A stretch of DNA of 64,000 nucleotides from Calliopsis andreniformis (taxonomy: Eukaryota; Arthropoda; Insecta; Hymenoptera; Andrenidae). Positions within the stretch are counted from its first letter, which is position 1. Each line of letters opens with the position of its first letter. Shown here piece after piece: positions 62,401 through 64,000 of the stretch. The position numbers and the translations under genes are program-made. The stretch is taken from assembly GCF_051401765.1 (NCBI RefSeq), contig NW_027480544.1:744001-808000 (forward strand), read 5' to 3'. The notes beneath the pieces are model-generated. The model did not search any database, was not told the DNA's origin, and saw only the letters and a list, made by a program, of their open reading frames with translations.

Positions 62401-64000
62401 ACTGAGGACAGAGGATTGAGGATTGAGATTTGAGGATGGACGATTGAGGATTGAGGATTGAGGATTGTGTATTCAGGATTGAAGAATGAGGATTGACGAT
62501 TGAGGATTGAGCATTGAGGATTGAAGATTGAGTATTGAGGATTGAAGGTTGATGATTGAATATTGAGGATTGATGATTGAGGATTGAGGATTGAGGATTG
62601 AGGATTGAGGATTGAGGATTGATGATTGAAGACTGAGTATTGAGGATTGAAGATTAAGGATGGAGGATTGAGGATTGAGGATTGAGGATTGATGATCGAA
62701 GACTGAGTATTGAGGATTGAAGATTGAGGATTGAGGATTCAGGATTGAGGATTGAGGATGAGGGCTGAGGGCTGAGGGTTGAGGGTTGACGTTTAAGGAC
62801 TGAGGACTGAGGATTGAGGATTGAGAATTGAGGATGGAGGATTGAGGATCGAGGATTGAGGATTGGGTATTGATGATTGAAGAATGAGGATTGACGATTG
62901 AGGATTGAGTATTGAGGATTGAAGATTGAGTATTGAGGATTGAAGGTTGATGATTCAGGATTGAGGATTGAGGATGAGGGCTGAGGGTTGAGGATTGAGG
63001 TTTGAGGACTGAGGACAGAGGATTGAGGATTGAGATTTGAGGATGGACGATTGAGGATTGAGGATTGAGGATTGTGTATTCAGGATTGAAGAATGAGGGT
63101 TGACAATTGAGGATTGAGTATTGAGGATTGAGGATTGAGGATTGAGGATTGATGATTGAAGACTGAGTATTGAGGATTGAAGGATGAGGATTGAGGATTC
63201 AGGATTGATGATTGAAGACTGAGTATTGAGGATTTAAGATTGAGAATTGAGGATTCAGGATTGAGGATTGAGGATGAGGGCTGAGGGTTGAGGATTGAGG
63301 TTTGAGGTTTGATGATTGAGGATTGAGGACTGAGGATTGAGGATTGAGGACTGAGGATTCAGCATTGAGGATTGAAGATTGAGGACTGGGGATTGTGGAT
63401 TGAAGATTGAGGATTGAGGATTGAGGATTGAGGATTGAGGATTGATGATTGAAGACTGAGTATTGAGGATTGAAGATTGAGGATTAAGGATTCAGGATTG
63501 AGGATTGAGGATGAGGGCTGAGGGTTGAGGATTGAGGTTTGAGGTTTGATGATTGAGGATTGAGGACTGAGGATTGGGGATTGAGGACTGAGGATTCAGC
63601 ATTGAGGATTGAAGATTGAGGACTGGGGTTGAGGATTGAAGATTGAGGATTAAGGATTGAGGATTGGGGATTGATGATCCAGGATTGGAGATTGATTATT
63701 CAGGATTGAAGGTTGAGGATTGAAGATTGAGGTTTGAGGATTGAGGGTTGAGAACTGAGGATGAGGACTGAGGGTTGAGGATTGAGGTTTGAGGAACGAG
63801 GATTGAGGATTGAGAATTGAGGACTGAGGATTGACGATTGAGTATTGAAGATTGAGGATTGATGACTGAGTATTGAGGATTGAGGATTGAGGATTGAGGA
63901 TTGAGGATTGAGGATTGAAGACTGTGTATTGAGGATTGAGGATTGAGAAGTGAGTATGAGGACTGAGGGTTGAGGATTGAGGTTTGAGGAACGAGGATTG
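59429..64000 (+). repeat. Second copy of the late HOR form, running off the right edge
   Basis: Boxes are t5 59429, t6 59994, t7 60232, t1 60539 and t4 61556, and none lies after 61556. Order t5-t6-t7-t1-t4 agrees with the main HOR except that t2 and t3 are missing after t1. The block is the counterpart of about 52.3-58.8 kb. Satellite continues to the last base with no sign of an array boundary. Confidence 0.8.

Larger units (their letters stand above)
1..64000 (+). repeat. Heptanucleotide satellite array, unit TTGAGGA
   Basis: The window is built from 7-bp words related to TTGAGGA, from first base to last. Common variants are TTGAGTA, TTGAAGA, TTGATGA, TTGACGA, TTGAGAA, CTGAGGA, TTGAGGT, TTGAGGG, TTGGGGA, TTGTGGA, TTAAGGA and TTCAGGA. 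Even strongly diverged words such as TATTCTA, TCTAGGA and TTGAGCT keep the 7-bp register. Single-base slips occur but are rare, for example six-base words TTGAGG near 7987 and 8233. The + strand is G-rich and very poor in C, since the consensus has no C. No unique DNA interrupts the array and neither edge is in the window. I know of no function for it. A eukaryotic satellite is the best reading, by inference from size and higher-order structure. Confidence 0.97.

Noticed and set aside
1..64000. CRISPR array
   Set aside because: The boxes recur at irregular hundreds of bases, the material between them is the same heptamer satellite rather than unique spacers, and no cas-like gene is present.
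1..64000. Telomere
   Set aside because: The unit differs from known telomeric repeats, is far too variable, and has kilobase-scale internal structure with no terminus in the window.
1..64000. Transposon or retroelement insertion as source of the boxes
   Set aside because: The boxes keep the 7-bp register, show no target-site duplication or terminal repeat, and no transposase or reverse transcriptase frame exists in the window.
1..64000. tRNA, rRNA or other structured RNA genes
   Set aside because: The C-poor + strand offers almost no G-C pairing. The only clear inverted repeats are the short dyads in the t5 and t6 boxes.
1..64000. Protein-coding genes on the + strand
   Set aside because: TGA recurs about every 21 nt in each + frame, so no long frame can exist.

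Overview
The whole 64-kb window is one continuous, degenerate heptanucleotide satellite. The unit is TTGAGGA on the + strand (TCAATCC-type words on the - strand), and it starts before base 1 and runs past base 64000. I see no unique-sequence DNA, recognisable gene, tRNA, rRNA, transposon or CRISPR array. The organism cannot be identified because nothing anchors it. An array this long with higher-order structure fits a eukaryotic satellite best (heterochromatic, subtelomeric or pericentromeric). A prokaryotic or organellar source is not strictly excluded.

All long open frames lie on the - strand and are by-products of the repeat. Seven is not a multiple of three, so three units make 21 nt, and every - strand frame reads the same heptapeptide SILNPQS in a different phase. 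Every + strand frame meets TGA about every 21 nt. I therefore treat no open frame as a supported gene.

The array is organised. About 95 copies of a diverged 'box' (core GAATTCAGGATATTCTATTG) punctuate it and keep the 7-bp register. By 5' context they fall into seven types, t1 to t7. In the clearest copy (45469-48634) all seven occur once, in order, giving a higher-order repeat (HOR) of 3,166 bp from t1 to t1. Other copies are complete (28553-31441, 2,889 bp), truncated or recombined.

Layout: 1-2384 scrambled HOR pieces; 2385-6512 an HOR block; 6513-13074 a box-poor, more homogeneous domain with a 1,185-bp tandem duplication; 13075-16824 recombined HOR pieces; 16825-19787 a t4/t3 sub-array; 19788-23434 a close copy of 2385-6512 with a 481-bp deletion; 23435-28186 t5-t6-t7 and then the t4/t3 sub-array; 28187-34580 HOR units and a box-free tail; 34581-44900 a second, mosaic copy of much of 4.6-6.5 kb and 22.6-34.6 kb; 45023-53161 successive HOR units; 53162-64000 a later HOR form with long box-free stretches and 1,660-bp and 5,186-bp displaced duplications. 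Many block pairs keep one exact coordinate offset over kilobases, which indicates recent segmental amplification, or assembly duplication that must be excluded.
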